This document shows positions 35,357-49,300 of a stretch of 64,000 nucleotides of DNA, piece after piece. This DNA is from Owenia fusiformis (taxonomy: Eukaryota > Annelida > Polychaeta > Sabellida > Oweniidae): assembly GCA_903813345.2 (NCBI GenBank), contig CAIIXF020000007.1:14490714-14554713 (forward strand), in the 5' to 3' direction. Position numbers and translations under genes: made by a program. Below the pieces are notes generated by a model. It saw only the letters and a program-made list of their open reading frames with translations, had not been told where the DNA came from and searched no databases. Each line of letters starts with the position of its first letter. Position 1 is the stretch's first letter.

Positions 35357-38300
35357 TGGATTCAACTACACAAAAAGAATGCTAAAATACCAAGGAATCT
35401 ATTGAAATAGATATCTTAAGTGTAAGTAGCGTAGAAAATTCTCCCATGTTGTAATCGTACAGACAAAAGAATAAGACGTTCGCAAGACTACAACGTAGAG
35501 ATAGTCTTGGAACGAGATAATGCCAGAGAATTGATTACTAGAGTGATACTAACTCATAAATATACATTATTCTACCACACGCATATTCCCTATGGGTCTA
35601 TTGTGTCTGTGTGAGATATGTAGCTCAAATGAAAATGAAAAAAAAAAGATCTCAATTGGCATCTATAAATTGCACTTTTATGAAAAGTAAACGCTTACAA
35701 ATTGCACCTTTATCTGCAAAACATCTAAACTTCCATAAATTGAGTTGCGCCCTAACATAGACAAACATAAACATCAGTTTTTCAAATTATCAAAATCCTA
35801 ACTGTCCTTTCGAAAATTGGAGAAAATAAATGTTCTCACCAAACTGCGATTATCTCCTCTTTCTTCTTTTGTAGTAAGTTTCCCTTTTTATTTACATTAC
35901 ATGTTGTCTAAGTTTATATTAGCAAACTTTGATTTTTGTTAACAAAAAAGCACATTAGCACACACGGCCTTGGCTTTGGTAGAATAACAGAAGTTAAGTA
36001 CATTTGAAAATATAAATTATCGTAAATTTGCCCATCTATTAATGAAATTAATTGTATACTATACTATTCTTAATCTTATAATTACTCTCATAATCAACTA
36101 TTCTATGGTGTATGTGCAGACGTATAACTGACCTGTTTATTTGCCGATGCCATCATTAATTAGAATTTGAGAGAGCTGTCTCTCCGTGAACGGTATATAT
36201 CGCAGTGATACTGTTTGTGTCTATTAATAGCAAAATACCTTCGTTCTATTTTTTATCGTTGATAAGAGTTTACGAACGTATATGTATTTACTCCAGTTAC
36301 TCCGGCCTTGAGTAAGAAGATAAATATTCACCGTTGTGTTACTCGTCCCTAGATCTGTCCTTAGATCACACTACCCTACCTCGATCGCGCATGTGCGAGA
36401 TTTTTAGGTCGTTATTGAGTTTATCGGCTGCTTAGTCAACAAGTTAATACGTTTTGTGCTCGGAGTGAGTCAATATTGTTATTCGCTGAACTCACAATGG
36501 TGCAAGAGTGAAGTCCATGTTCAAAGTTATATGATGGTTGAAGAAAGAATATGAAAAACATCGTTTTAAATTTAAAATATTTGATATGTCATAGTACAGG
36601 ATACAAAGTTGCAAAAGTTGATCAATGCAGGGTGCAAGGAATGTAAATTGTTCAAAAGTACAGGGAGCGAGAAAGTAAGCTGATTATACAGAACGATTCG
36701 CTGGTTTTATACACTCTGAGATAGTACTAGAATCATGTTTTGTACAATAGTGTGATAGTATATTTTTGAACCACTAAAGGTAATTGATCTTATCTTTATT
36801 TTCAATAAAAGTACAATAAAAATGTGCCAATCATTATTTCTAATGCACTTGGTATCATAATCCAGTGGTACATGGAGCTGTATTTGACTTTCAAAACCAG
36901 AATATAATGAATAATAGAAGGAATGATGTTTCATTGGAGTACATTGATGCACGAATGCATACAAGGGGCGTCATTAGAATATTTCAAATACTGAATATAT
37001 GGAGATGCTTGCCTAGAACTGCAAAACATTTCAAATACTGAATATATGGAGATGCTTGCCTAGAACTGCAAAACATTATGTGCGGAATATGACATGTTTG
37101 TATCGTGTTTATCGCGTAACCGTTACCGCTGCCATTTTGAATGTTGACGAGACAATAGTGCTGTATAATAAGTGTATTTGTAGAAAGTGGCTTCATAATA
37201 TTACAACTATGGTTATCCCATACTTTTAACTCTGAAAACTATTACCAGATCGATGTTGTCTTATATGACATGTTGAATGTCAGATGTTTTTCGATGGTAT
37301 CTGCTCCAGCGATTTTGCATTTAGTCATGAAACGCTCACCACCAGACACCTCAAAACAAACATTATCCTTTTTGTGACAAGAGGAAATATGTTTCACAAT
37401 TTTGTCTTGCCTAGCGGCAAAGTAAAGATACATTTTTGGGACGGTTTTTTATTCATCTTAAGATTTTAGAAAAACAATTAATTCACAAAAATACAGTTGA
37501 ATAACATACTAGAAAACGTATCTACATATAACACAATGACACGCAGTTTAAATAACACTTAAAAAGTTGTTATTGAGATTTCTCTGAGGCATTTTTTCTT
37601 TATTCCTTTTTGTTGTGAATTTTTTACACCATAACATTAACTAACTACTCAATATGCAGCTTTTCACCACGTAGATTTTTAAAATATTAAGTTTGAAAAT
37701 TCGATTTTTATAATGGAGCTCAATGAGAAAAACGACATAATTTGAATTATTTTCAAACGTAGCGGCGCGATTTTCTTGACATTGACATGTATAATAAATG
37801 TTGGTAAGACGAAATGTTTGAAGAAAAATGAAGAAAATTCAGCGTTCTGGTTACGCAAAATATAGAAAATGTGAAATAATCATAAAAACCTGTAAAAATA
37901 GATTGAAGGGGGTGATATTCATTTTTAATGTGCCTTTCACTACTACAGGGTAACCATAGTTTTGGTAATGGTTTACTGATTTTACAAGCATATCTTCCAG
38001 CATGTGTATGTGTATAGATAGCATAATTTTCTGTATGAAATCTGAAAAGATGGCAGCTTACTCGATATTAGTACTACATTTTAAAATGATCAATACTGAC
38101 CATGTTGAGCGTTTTCATGTGTTTTGCTAAATATGGAACGTATCTTTTTGATTATAGCTATACCATATTAGAAGAGAAATGGTCTGGCAAGAAATGGCCC
38201 TTAACCGTTAATCTAATACATACTGTTAAACCAGTTCATTCTTTGAGCCATACACGGTATGAAATACCTTGATGGATCAAGATGAAAAGATAGACATGAT

Positions 38301-40309
38301 AGATATATCAAGCTCGCACTATACTTCGTCATAAAATTCCAAAAACAGGAAGTGACATAAACATGCTGGTTTTTGAAACTTTTTCAAATAAGATATAAGT
38401 GCTAAATATAGGTCAACATTATTCTAGTGTACATATAAATGTAATAATTAATTCCAGTACATTCATTTTGAACAGGTGAATTTATATTTGTCTTGGTGAG
38501 GCGGTAATAGAATCTGAAACCTTCGGAACGGTCACCAAACAGAATATTTGGATTTTTTAATGTTCCCAATATACTGCTTAAATAATAGGAACTTTGAATA
38601 TTTTTTAAAATTGTCTAAAACAAAAATGGCGGTCATAAAAAGGAAAATATATTGCTTTTCAAGTTTCAAAAGCTCCTATCATTTTAAGCAATAAATAAGG
38701 TACGTTTTCTGAAAAATTCAAAAGATTCTCTTCGGTGACCTTTCCGAAAGTCCAACTTTTAACTGTTTTGCAGTAACATTTTCATTGTGTCCATTGTGAT
38801 TCTGGTCATGTGAACAGTGTATGAAACTAGTTAAACTGACTAAGGTCAAAATAGAACTCTGTTATCTTTGTTCAACAAAATTCAAAAATCCAGCGTGTTT
38901 TTGTCACTTCCTTTTCATGAGACCTTAAAGATATTAATCAATTAATAATTTCGTCCGATTTGGGGCGAGGGCATCAGTGTGTTCCTAATGTATTATATTA
39001 AAAAAAACTACGAAGTTTAGAAGTTTTGTTAAATTAAAGAATAATGCTTATTCAAGAAGATCTGTTCTTTAAAAGTCAAAGTTGACACAGAGGACATGAT
39101 AGACACCGAAAATCATTTTAGTATGACTTACAAAAAGTCACACATTAAGTAGGTAATACATGATGTGCTTAGATATTGACTTCATCATAAGCAATCTGTT
39201 ACTACTGCAAGTTTGTGTTTCTAACAGACAAACTAAGAAATAAATGTCCATAATTATAGTTTGGTTTTTTATTTTTATTTTCAAAATATCACATAGAGCA
39301 TAAATTGTCATTTGTATGTTAAAAACGCCTCTGTTTAAATATAAGCAAATAGGTGATAGTAATAAAAGCTATTATTGGCGAGTAACCTTCACTTCTCTAT
39401 TTGAAGTCGAGTTATAATAGCTATTAAAATTGCGCTCGCGTATCATACTCTAAAACGAATTCTTTCGTTTTTAACTTTTTAATGACAGAATTATGGTGGC
39501 TTGATAATAAAAGTGTTGAGCATAACCACCCTTGGTATACGCAGCTAACGAAAATTGACCGGTACGGGTCAAAAGCTGGACCGGTACGGGTTAACGGTTT
39601 TATTTCATTGTGAATTTAAAACAGCCATAACTTGCTCAATATTGACTTCCTCGTGTCTAAATTGAGATATATGATGCCTCCCGATGCTTTTAAGTACCCC
39701 AATTTTTTACAGATTTTTAAACGGACCAAAACTCTCTAAATGCGCATTTATGCTCTTTTCTCTCGAGAACGACTGTCTCATTTTCACGATAACTTTTATT
39801 TAGTACTTCTAACATATAAGATCTATTTTTCCCCATCAAGGTATGATGTAAATGACATGCTATTTACATCTTGTGAGTTTCAATGACGCGCGTTGGATTT
39901 TATAAAAAATGCCAAATTTTGTGACAAAGAATTTCATCCTGCTTGCAGCGAGAAGACGGACCGGTTCTATTGCTCCAGCTTGATAACTGGTTTCTAGAAC
40001 ATTCAAAAATATTCAAAAATTTGATGCGACGCTAATTTGTCCCGACAAAGTTAGCAGTAAGCCTAATCCATTGTGTGAAATGCAAATCTACATAAGTATT
40101 TTTCAAGATGATAAAGATTATAATAGTGTATTACTGTTTCTAAGTTACAAACTAAAAAGATTACATACTAGAAGTTACATACTGAAAAGGTCATCCGTCC
40201 GACTTCTCACTTTCAAAACCTCTCTATGAATTTCACGGATTACACGATTGACAGTTTTTCTCTACAAGATTGCCAATAAATCAAAATATATGGATAAAAT
40301 ATCAATTAT
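35357..40309. other. Intergenic, no gene recognised
   Basis: AT-rich DNA with no convincing exon. It holds a perfect 47-bp tandem duplication (36981-37027 and 37028-37074), a pair of inverted words (AACTATGGTTATCCC near 37205, GGGTAACCATAGTTTTG near 37948) that may bound an old element, and the MITE relative at 38343-38935. Near 39558-39600 the word 'ccggtacgggt' occurs twice. The lower end is the 3' flank of the receptor gene. Confidence 0.5.
38343..38935. mobile_element. Diverged relative of the GGTGCC MITE
   Basis: Shares 'aacaggaagtgaca' on the left and 'tttttgtcacttcc' on the right, plus interior words such as 'gtcataaaaaggaaaat' in reverse order, with 33337-33797. It is longer and its tips are eroded. 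Confidence 0.5.
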
Positions 40310-43300
40310 CTACCACCCCTTTCTTGCCAACCTTTCATATGGATCTTCAATTCCTGGTCTTATTATGAATATCAATACACTTATTATAACTGTGGATATT
40401 ACAAAGAAAATAAGAAGTAATCGATCAACCACACATGCTACAAGTTGCCACTCTTGAACATACATAGCATTACGTTCTTCCTCTTGTCTGGAGGCTTTTG
40501 AATCTAATCGAGCCATTCTGAGTTCTTCCAATGATCTGTTTAAAGTGTCTCCTATAGAAGAGTCTTTGATCTCGCCTTTTATAATTGGGACATCGTTGTT
40601 CATACAACCTTGTCTTGTGTAATGGTAGTGCATATGAGAAGTTTTACCATCTGCCCCAGCTGCTGTTTCTTTTGACTCCATCTCCTTTAAAACATAAAAA
40701 CTACAATATAGACAGATCATCTACGAGAATGATAAATCATACAGTGTAACTCGGCATGATATATCAAATTCTTTCCAGTCAATTAGAACACGATATTTCA
40801 AATAATATGGATTCTTAAAACTGCAACTTATGGAATGGCTTTTAGATTCTAGTGTTTTCATAATCTAGTTTTAGATTTCTTTAATTGCAACAATTTGACA
40901 ATTTCAAGGTGACTGTTCAATCAATTGTAGACCAATTTGTTTTCCTAAAATATCAAGGCACATGACAGTTGATTCAGAGGCAGAATGTACACGTTTGGAA
41001 CAGTTATCCGGAAACTGGAAATCAGATGTCAAAATGGCCTGTCTGCCTGCAGTTGAAATCTGTTTCGTTTTTATGTCCCCACCACATAGTGTGGGGCCAT
41101 ATTGTCGGCCTAGGCGCGTCCGTCTGTCCGTCCGTCCGTCTGTCCGTCCGTCTGTCCGTACGTCCGGGAGTTTTCTCCAAAACCGCTACAAATATCACCT
41201 TCAAATTTTCAGGGATAACTTATGAGTGCATACAGATGTGGATGAAAATTTTTTAACTCGATACCTACTTCCTGTCGGCCATTTTGAAGTCAAATGCTAA
41301 AATCCTTGTCTGCAAACTTTAAGAAAAACGGCTTCACAGTTGCTTTTAAAACTTTAACATCTTGTTCAGCTCACTTCATTCTAGATCTGATTAGGTTTTG
41401 GACCTGTTAGCTCAGTCATGTCAGCCATTTTGAGTGTCTTAAGAAAAGTTAGCGCACGATAATACTTTGTATCATATTGAATGGTGTTTTTGAGTTTTCA
41501 TACTTTAACTATTTAGTAGCTTTATAAATAATTTCAGATGTACTTTGTTGTAAAAGCCTATGTTATTGTTAACAGTAGTTATATGTGATAATTTTGTAAG
41601 AAGAAATCAGCAAAAACACATAATCACTTTTTTATTGTCGGCCATTTTGGATTTTTCCGTCCTAAAATCTTGTCTGTGAAGTCTTGTCTATTGTTTTCAG
41701 GTGAACCGTTTGGTGGATCAATTTCAAATTTTCAGGGATGATTCTTAGTATAAAAATCTAGATCTGATTTGTTTTTTGGCATTCTGGGTAAATGTCAAGG
41801 CAGCCATTTTGGATTTTCCGTCTTAAAATCTTGTCTACGCGTTTTCAGGTGAACCGTTTGGTAGATCAATTTCAAATTTTCAGAGATGATTCTTAGTATG
41901 AAAATGTAGAACTGATTAGTTTTTTGGCATTCTTGGCAAATGTCAAGGCAGCCATTTTGGATTTTCTGTCCTAAAATCTTGTCTGTAAAGTCTTGTCTAT
42001 GCATTTCCAGGTGAACCGTTCTGTAGATCAATTTCAAATTTTTAGGGATGATTCTTAGTATGAAAATCTAGATCTGATTAGTTTTTTGGCATTCTGGATA
42101 AATGTCAAGGCAGCCATTTTGGATTTTCCGTCTTAAAATCTTGCCTGTTAAGTCTTGTCTACGCGTTTTTAGGTGAACCGTTTGGTAGATCAATTTCAAA
42201 TTTTCAGGGATGATTCTTAGTATGAAAATCTAGATCTGATTAGTTTTTGGGCATTCTGTGTAAATGTCATGGCAGCCATTTTGGATTTTCTGTCCTAAAA
42301 TCTTGTCTGTAAAGTCTTGTCTACGCGTTTTCAGGTGAACCATTTGGTAGATCAATGTCATATTTTCAGGGTTGATTCTTAGTATGAAAATCTAGGAACA
42401 GATTAGTTTTTTGACATTCTGGGTAAATGTCAAGGCAGCCATTGTCTTCTCATTTTCAGGATAACCATTTGATGGGATCACCCATTGGTGGGGACATTTT
42501 GTACACATTTGTGTTCTTGTATAACAGTTCGCTTCTCATTTATTTAAGAAAAAAAAACACTGAGTTTAATGTTTAAATCTTTAAATATAACAACTTCAAT
42601 AATACAACGAGCACATCACATTTCCTTTATTTTTGATTATAAGAGTAGTTAATACACTAAAACATGTACAAAAATAAATATATATTATATTGTAAAAAGG
42701 GTAAGGCTTATTTTTGATTCTCTTACTAGGAGGCAAAATAAATATTACCTCTATCTGCTGTAGAAAGTCACGAATATGCGGCTTCAGACACAGTAATGGA
42801 GCACAATATCCAAAAAGTAATTTCCTTATTGGTTTTGGAACCCTCGCCCCGAAGCAGCCATAGAAATGGATATTCAAAATGCAAACAGCAGACATCACAG
42901 AAAAGCCCAGAAGGACAACCGATGCACCAAAGAACTGAGCTAGAAGGAAGGAAAATGAAATCATTCATTATAAATAGATCAATCACTCTTTCATACTAGC
43001 ATACTGTTGATATGAATATTCAACAATATCTCGCCTGGATGGAGAGGAATACTAATAATTTTAGATCAAGTTTGGTTATGCCATTGTTCCACAACTAGAT
43101 ACTTTGACGGAACGTCAATGTAACAAAATGGATGAACTCCCTGGTTACGAGTTTTTTGTTTTTTCGATTTAAACCTACTTATAAGTCAAGTTGCAGGTTA
43201 TTATTTGGCACAAAGCTAGAAAATATAGTCCAAATTTAATAGGTTTCTTCGATTAAGAATTTGTTGTGTAAATGTAGTTGCAATTCATATATTTTGCCCC

Positions 43301-46300
43301 TCGCTTTTGTTACATTGACGAAAGTTTGTTATATTACCAATATATGCTACATTGACGACTTACGTCAATGTAACAAAATCGATGGTCTAAATGCATGAAT
43401 TACAGCTTTAATCACGAATCCAATTCCAAATCGAGTGCGTTTCTAAAAGCTATTGTCTAACTTTGTGCTGAATGACTTATACGTAAGTTTGAATCGAGAA
43501 AACAAAAACGGGACATGTTGCAAAAGGAGGGAAAATAGGCACAAAATATAAAAGGAGGCAAAATAGGGACATGATGCAAAAGGAGGCAAAACAATGACAT
43601 GATGACGTGTTGCAAAATGAAGCAAAACAGGGATATGTTTGAAAGGAAGCAAAACTGGAAGATCTTTCAAAATGAGGCAAAAAAGGGGCATATTGCAAAA
43701 GGAAGCAAAACAGGGATATGTTGCAAAAGGAGGCAAAACAGGGGCATGTTGCAAAAGGAAGCAAAACAGGGACAACTTATAAAATGAGGCAAAACAGGGA
43801 CATGTTGCAAAAGGAAGCAAAACAGGGATATGTTGCAAAAGGAGTCAAAGCAAGAACATGTTGCAAAAGGAGGTAAAACAGAAAAATAATGCAAAAGGAG
43901 GCAAAACTGGGACATGCTGCAAAAGGAAACAAAACAGGGATAAGTTGCAAAAGGAGGCAAAACTGGGACATCTTTCAAAAGGAGGCAAAACAGGGATATG
44001 TTGCAAAAGGAAGCAAAACTGGGACATGCTGCAAAAAGAAACAAAATAGGGATAAGTTACAAAAGGAGGCAAAACAAAGACATGTTGCAAAAGGAAGCAA
44101 AACAGGGATATGTTGCAAAAGGAGTCAAACCAAGAACATGTTGCAAAAGGAGGCAAAACAGAAACATAATGCAAAAGGAGGCAAAACTGGGACATGCTGC
44201 AAAAGGAAATAAAACATGGATAAGTTGCAAAAGGAGGCAAAACAAAGACATGTTGCAAAAGGAAGCAAAACAGGGATATTATGTAAAAGGAGGCAAAACG
44301 GGGACATGATGCAAAAGGAGGCAAAACAGACAAAACAGCAAAATGAGCCAAACTAGGGACATGATGCGAAAGGAGGCAAAACAAGAGAATGATGCAAAAG
44401 GAGGCAAAACAAGGATATAATACAAAAGGAGGAAAACAGAGATATATTGCAAAAGGAGGCAAAATTCGAAAACGATGCAAAATGAGGCAAAGCAGGGGCA
44501 AATTATAAAAGGAGACAAAACAAGGACATGGTGCAAAAGGAAGCAAGACAATGACAGAATGCAAAAGGAGGCAAAACAGAGGCATGATACAAAATGAGCC
44601 AAAATAGGGATATGATGCAAAAGGAGGCAAAACAGGGAAATGATACAAAAAGGAGGAAAAATAGGGACATGGTGCAAAAAGGAGGCAAAACAGAGATATT
44701 ATACAAAAGGAGGCAAAACAATGACATGATGCAATACGAGGCAAAACAGGGACATGATGCAAACGGAGGCAAAACAGGGACTTGATGCAAAAGGAGGCAA
44801 AACAGGGGAATGATACAAAAGGAGGCAAAACATGGACATATTGTAAAAAGAGACAAAACAGGGACATTTTGCAAAAGGAGGCAATCAGGGACGTGTTGCA
44901 AAACCGGTATGTAATACAAAGGAGGTGAAACAGGGACATGATACAAAAGGAGGCAAAACAGGGACTTGATGCAATAGGAGGCAAAATAGGGACATGATGC
45001 AAACGGAGGCAAAACAGGGACTTGATGCAAAGGAGTCAAAACATTATGTACTAAAAGTATACTAAAAGTAGCAAAACAGGGACGTGATGTAAAAGGAGGG
45101 AAAATAGGGCCATGATCTAAGAGGCAAGCCAGAGCCATGATGCCAGAATGGGCAACAGGTGAATGGTGTAGGAGGGTACAACACAGGGGTCTTGGCGCTA
45201 GGAAGACAACATAACGTTACTCAAGATGCATGATGTTTTAACAAAATAATTGTTTGAGATTACGAATTTTAGATATAGGTTTATAAATATATGGAAGATC
45301 TATAAATATGAAATCTCAAACAATTCGTTTGGTTTGAACACAAATGTTTTGACTAAATATTGAATAATTTGAGATGTGAAATAGGTATACAAAATGATTA
45401 TTACAATTAAATACAGTAGCTTACCCAGAAGAGGCACGTATTCAGCAGTGGATGGTATGTTGTCTGTTATTATCAACTGGTACACGGTCAGGGCTAATAA
45501 TACTGTTACTCCAAGGGATACCTTTTCACCACTTTCCGCCGGTAGCCAAAATACGGCCACTGATATTACCATTAGTAATATACATGGGAAAAGTAACGTG
45601 TACAAGTAGAAATTCGGCTTTCTGCGCATATGCACATAAGCTGTAATGTCTGGGAAAGATCCCTCATCATATTCCAGCTCATGTCTAATCATTTTAACAT
45701 TGAGCAATTCCCATTCTTCATTATCTATAAACTTGTCAATGCTTGCTTTATCCGTCTTAGGAATAACATCAATTTCGACTAATTTGTACGTCCACGAACC
45801 AAATTTCATCGGGCATAACTGTTCATCAAATGGGTATTCACTGACTTGCAGTCTGCATGTAGTTTGAGTCTGAGCAATAGTCAACCATTCTACATTGCCT
45901 GTATGAGCGATCCTCACATTTGTGTTACTCCATATTTCAGTGAAGCCTTTTTCTTCATCAACACTAAATTAAACAATGGTATATTTAGGCGCATTACTAG
46001 ATAAAAAGATTCCAAGCCGATTTTGAAATATACGTTACTTAGGAAAAATAAAAACAACGACGAGAATGAAGTTTGCTGAATGTCTGTAATATCAATACAG
46101 TATTGCAAACTGAAACTTTGAACATTTCTGACACACTGTATATATTTGGAGGCTTCGTGTCACAACTAATGTCCCAACGGTTTAACTACATGTAGGCTAC
46201 ATAAAAACACATTTGCTCATCTAGGAGTCGTTTTATTATGATGCATGATTGAAAAGAATATAATGAACAGATCACAAACAAAATATATACAAATCCATTA

Positions 46301-49300
46301 CAATAATAATGCAAGTAAATAAAAAAAACATTCCGTATCTTCATCACTAATAATGTAGTATTCGCGAATTCAACTGCCGGCTGTCGGTTGACGAATGAAT
46401 CACTATTTTTATGGCCAATTCACTTAGAAATGGATAGTGCCTACTACTATTTATATTCATGTTTAAATGAGTTTGCCCTAGCTATTAATCCGCCAGCCGA
46501 CAGCCGGCAGTTGAATTCGCAAATGCTGGCTACCTTTTGAACGAGTGGGATATATAAACGGAGAGTAGTTAGATACCTGTTGTACAATGTCATATCAGGT
46601 GTCCAAATATTGTCCGATGGTACTACAAGTATATCTAATCCATCGTAGTCAGCCGGATCCCAAGCTAGAAACTCATCTTGCCAATTCTAAAGGAAATAAA
46701 AAATCAAGTGAAGCTTTCCATTTCATGGATGTTTTCAGGTTTCGTTATCACCATTCGACGTTGGCCGTAAACCTCGTATTCAAAGAGCACAGTACGTCGT
46801 ACGTCAAAAGTGCCACATAGGTTATCGCAACTTTTTTTCTTGCAACAAGTTTGAGTTCCCATGACAATGAATCAAACAATTCTTTTTATTTACTTTCTAA
46901 AACTGTTTTGAACTACATATATTTGGGTTTTATGCCTATCGTGTTAATTTTGTAAAAAAAAGTCCGGTCTCTTAGCTACTAACTTTTACATACACAGTGC
47001 GTCTCGAAAAACGCAAGACAAAAACATTGTTATAACTCAAAACAAGTCATAATACAGGGTGTCCCGAAAGTATGGGGCCCCCCCTAGGCAGACATATTCC
47101 AGTGCCCTCATAGTATGTGTCATATATCATTTCAAAGGTTATCCAAAGTTACATTGATTTGCCAAGTATCATGGTTTAACTCCCGAATGGGAAAAAGTTA
47201 CAGTCATTTTAAAAGTTAGTGTTTTGTCAAAATAAAGTTCAATTTTACACCACATTACTAGTCAATGTGTCCCCCCTTGGCCATGTTAACAGCAGCAATT
47301 ATTTTCAGATATGACCTTAAAAGCCCTTCAAATAGGGGTGTGGGATTTTATAACCCTCTTAAAACCTGTTAAGGGACTTTAGAAGAGTTTCCTTAGAGTT
47401 TCTTCCGTCACCGTTCTCTTTTTCCAACTCAATATCCCTCCGACCCGAAAGGAATTGCTGCTGTTAAGATGGCCCAGGAGGACACATTGACTAGTGATTT
47501 GGTGTAAAATTGAACTTAATTTTGCCCAAACACTAAATTTTCAAATGCCTGTAATTTTTTCACATTTGAGAGTTGAACCATGATACTTGGCGAATCAATG
47601 TAACTTTGGATAAGCTTTCAAATGATATATAACACATACTATGACGACACTGGTATATGTCTGTCTAGGGCCCCATACTTTCGGGACACCCTGTAATATC
47701 AATTTCATTAAATCTACCATAAAGCCTATGTCTCCTCTTCCAATGATATGTAATTTGATCATATTCGATCATGGACCACTGAATAATCAATGTTTCTTCG
47801 GGCATTGGTGAAAATGCCTTTGTGCAAAGTTATGAAATATCCTAAATCAACTAATCCTTATTATCCTACACTTAGTGTATAATAACATTAAAAAATAAAT
47901 TTGATGTTTATTGGCAAAATGAAGAACCCATCGTTACGATATACTCCGGACGGAGGATATCGTGACGATATACTCCGGAAAACCCAATATGCGGAAGATA
48001 TTGTGACGATATACTCCGCTTGTTGATTTCCCACCAATAAAATGACTCTATTTGGCATGAAATTCATTTTGCAATGATATTAAACATTTAGTACACTCCT
48101 TGTAAGTGTAGGATAATAAGAACATCCTATGATTTTTTGCAGAATATCATTTTAATCTACTCGGTGATATTGCTCTCTCGTGCAGATATCAATATATATC
48201 ACCTCGTAGATAAAAATGATATTCCTCAAAATCATAGGATATCCTATAATTATGCAATAAGATAAAACATTATGTAATGGGGCTGAGGATTAACTTTTGG
48301 TCTAAGACTTAGATATTTTTTTCTTTTTTTAACAAGACTTACATAACATACATTTCAGACTTAGCTTGAATTCGGGAATGTAAATAACGGCCAGCGGCTA
48401 CCGGATTAACCTAGTATTTTATGACCAACTCATTTAAATATGAATAGAATAGTGGCAGGTATTCATGATAGTTTAGTTAACAACACTTCACACAAGCAAA
48501 AAGAAGTGGCATTATTAAAACAATTAAGCCATTGTCAATTTCTGTTGTCTAATGAAACATTACTCCTGTTTCCATGCCATGTACATCTTTTTGAATCATT
48601 TGTGGGTTCTGACAGAGAGCAGCGACCTCAATGGCGATTTTCTGTCGTAGTGTGAAATGTCTAAACTTGGTAAGGAGCAGATATTGGACCATTGTACCAA
48701 ATGATTATTCAGTGATCCATGGTCACATATGAATAAATGACATATCATTGGAAAGAGGAGACACATGGCCTCATAGTAAACTAAATGGAATTGATGAAGG
48801 TATTACTGATTTCGTGATTTTGCAATTGTTTTTGTTTGTTGCGTTTTTTGAGACACACTGTATAGTAAGTAAATGCAAAGTACCTTTATATAGAAGTTAT
48901 ATATAAGTATCTTTGTATGGAAGACAATGAAAGCAAAACAAAATTATTTCAAGATAATGTCATATGGTCTGTAATTGGTGTTAAACGTACTTACAAATGT
49001 CACCCAAATAGCACATGTAAGGGTTTGTGTTGTCTCGGCCTGAAACAGATATTAAGAGTCGTTTTTAAATTCAACTAGAATTCAGGACTTCTGGGGATTA
49101 GTTCTTCCCTTCGTGGTATTAATTTGTCCAATTGAGTATAAAGGTATAAGGAAAATAGTTGTTATCACGACCCAATTTGATCGAAATTGGGATTTCATGA
49201 AACACCATCACAAGAGCTTAATACATGCACAGAATTAGTGACGATAAAATTCCATGAAATGAGGATCAAGTGATTAAATAGTTGAAGCGACGGTTATGTC

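Larger units (their letters stand above)
46995..48862. mobile_element. Element interrupted by three nested insertions
   Basis: The outer ends are CAGTGCGTCTCGAAAAACGC (left, about 46995) and its imperfect inverse at 48842-48861. Deeper inverted stretches ('tcctcttccaatgatatg' near 47733, 'catatcattggaaagagga' near 48739) show arms of more than 200 bases. Within it sit a second MITE (47053-47695) in the left arm and the pair 47863-48115 / 48124-48240 in the centre. All are inside the receptor intron between the 45-nt and 110-nt exons. Confidence 0.65.

Noticed and set aside
43445-45138. Long minus-strand open frames (up to 385 codons) rich in Phe, Cys, Leu and Pro
   Set aside because: Produced by a 28-bp minisatellite without stop codons inside the receptor intron. 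Similar polypeptides appear in several frames.
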